This document shows positions 59,638-59,772 of a DNA stretch of 59,772 bases, one piece after another; the first letter of the stretch is position 1; the number at the start of each line of letters is the position of its first letter. The DNA comes from an uncultured Clostridia bacterium (GTDB taxonomy: Bacteria > Bacillota > Clostridia > UBA1381). The position numbers were made by a program, and so were the translations under genes. Below the pieces are notes generated by a model. The model saw nothing but the letters and a program-made list of their open reading frames with translations, did no database searches and was not told the DNA's origin. The stretch is taken from positions 1-59,772 of the forward strand of contig CAKSUM010000017.1 of NCBI GenBank assembly GCA_934501535.1, in the 5' to 3' direction.

Positions 59638-59680
59638 TAAAAAAACACGCATATCACTTCTATGTGGTATGCGTGTTTTC
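59638..59680 (+). terminator. Terminator after the ferredoxin gene
   Basis: A 16-bp stem (59642-59657 with 59664-59679; AAAACACGCATATCAC against GTGGTATGCGTGTTTT) with a TTCTAT loop. The trailing T-run is within the stem. Confidence 0.8.
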
Positions 59681-59725
59681 GTATAGGTATATTGCGGGAG
59701 TCAACCCCAAATTTTGTGTAAAGTC

Positions 59726-59772
59726 TTTACGAGACCTCCAAAATGGTATATAATAAAAATATCATTTTGGAG
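59726..59772 (+). promoter_or_regulatory. Promoter within a perfect dyad at the right edge
   Basis: TTTACG (59726-59731), 17-nt spacer, TATAAT (59749-59754). CTCCAAAATG (59736-59745) and CATTTTGGAG (59763-59772) form a perfect 10-bp inverted repeat around the -10. Just upstream GTAAAGTCTTTAC (59718-59730) is another small palindrome. It could be an operator-controlled promoter of the next gene, or the left end of an insertion sequence cut by the window edge. Confidence 0.5.

Overview
The window looks like a chromosomal segment of an anaerobic, spore-forming, gut-type member of the class Clostridia (Bacillota). The evidence is a spoIIA operon (spoIIAA-spoIIAB-sigF), a SCIFF ranthipeptide with its radical SAM maturase, a glycyl radical enzyme, a 2[4Fe-4S] ferredoxin, the non-mevalonate isoprenoid pathway, SLH-domain surface anchoring, guanidine- and tetrahydrofolate-riboswitch candidates and consensus sigma-A promoters (TTGACA-17-TATAAT) with strong Shine-Dalgarno (SD) sites. 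Genus and species cannot be named from the sequence alone. No prophage, CRISPR array, tRNA or complete insertion sequence was seen.

Layout. 1-262: two outward-facing consensus promoters, probably the start of an rRNA operon lying to the left. 263-4020: alpha-galactosidase and a DMT permease with a divergent AraC regulator. 4113-8199: operon of a diol-dehydratase-type glycyl radical enzyme, its activase, a PqqD-like protein and an S26-like peptidase. 8277-9430: ruvX, a DUF1292 gene and a 6S RNA. 9901-12547: ssb-like gene plus spoIIA operon, with a 109-bp tandem repeat array between spoIIAB and sigF. 12614-20210: valS, folC, dxs, tlyA, ispE. 20244-23456: GH127 glycosidase and a convergent MFS transporter. 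23525-28237: Orn/Lys/Arg-type decarboxylase, tandem SCIFF precursor and maturase, and a MATE exporter behind a probable guanidine-IV riboswitch. 28236-32787: an eutS-eutP-ireB-PHP phosphatase operon, a LiaF-like protein, and a TetR/methyltransferase pair with clear operators. 32842-41012: an 1,799-residue SLH surface protein and a sigma factor/7TM/PrsW module with two paralogous 2TM proteins. 41044-48673: rpoB-rpoC. 48730-55604: dnaD, two degenerate enzymes (asparagine synthetase-like and galactokinase-like), greA, and a 2-keto-3-deoxygluconate branch (kdgK, nitroreductase, KDPG aldolase-VOC fusion). 55867-59772: PRPP synthetase, folT under a THF riboswitch, a small membrane protein, ricT, ferredoxin, and an unexplained dyad at the right edge.

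How it fits together. The metabolic genes point to plant polysaccharide use: alpha-galactosides, beta-L-arabinofuranosides and hexuronate-derived KDG. The candidates for new biology are: the ECF-like sigma/PrsW cluster, in which four genes overlap and the presumed anti-sigma factors are an unfamiliar paired 2TM family; the two-core SCIFF precursor; the lone microcompartment shell gene eutS with eutP and ireB; the repeat array that splits the spoIIA operon; and two convergent pseudoenzyme-like genes. Functions come from recognised motifs and family knowledge. No database search or alignment was run.
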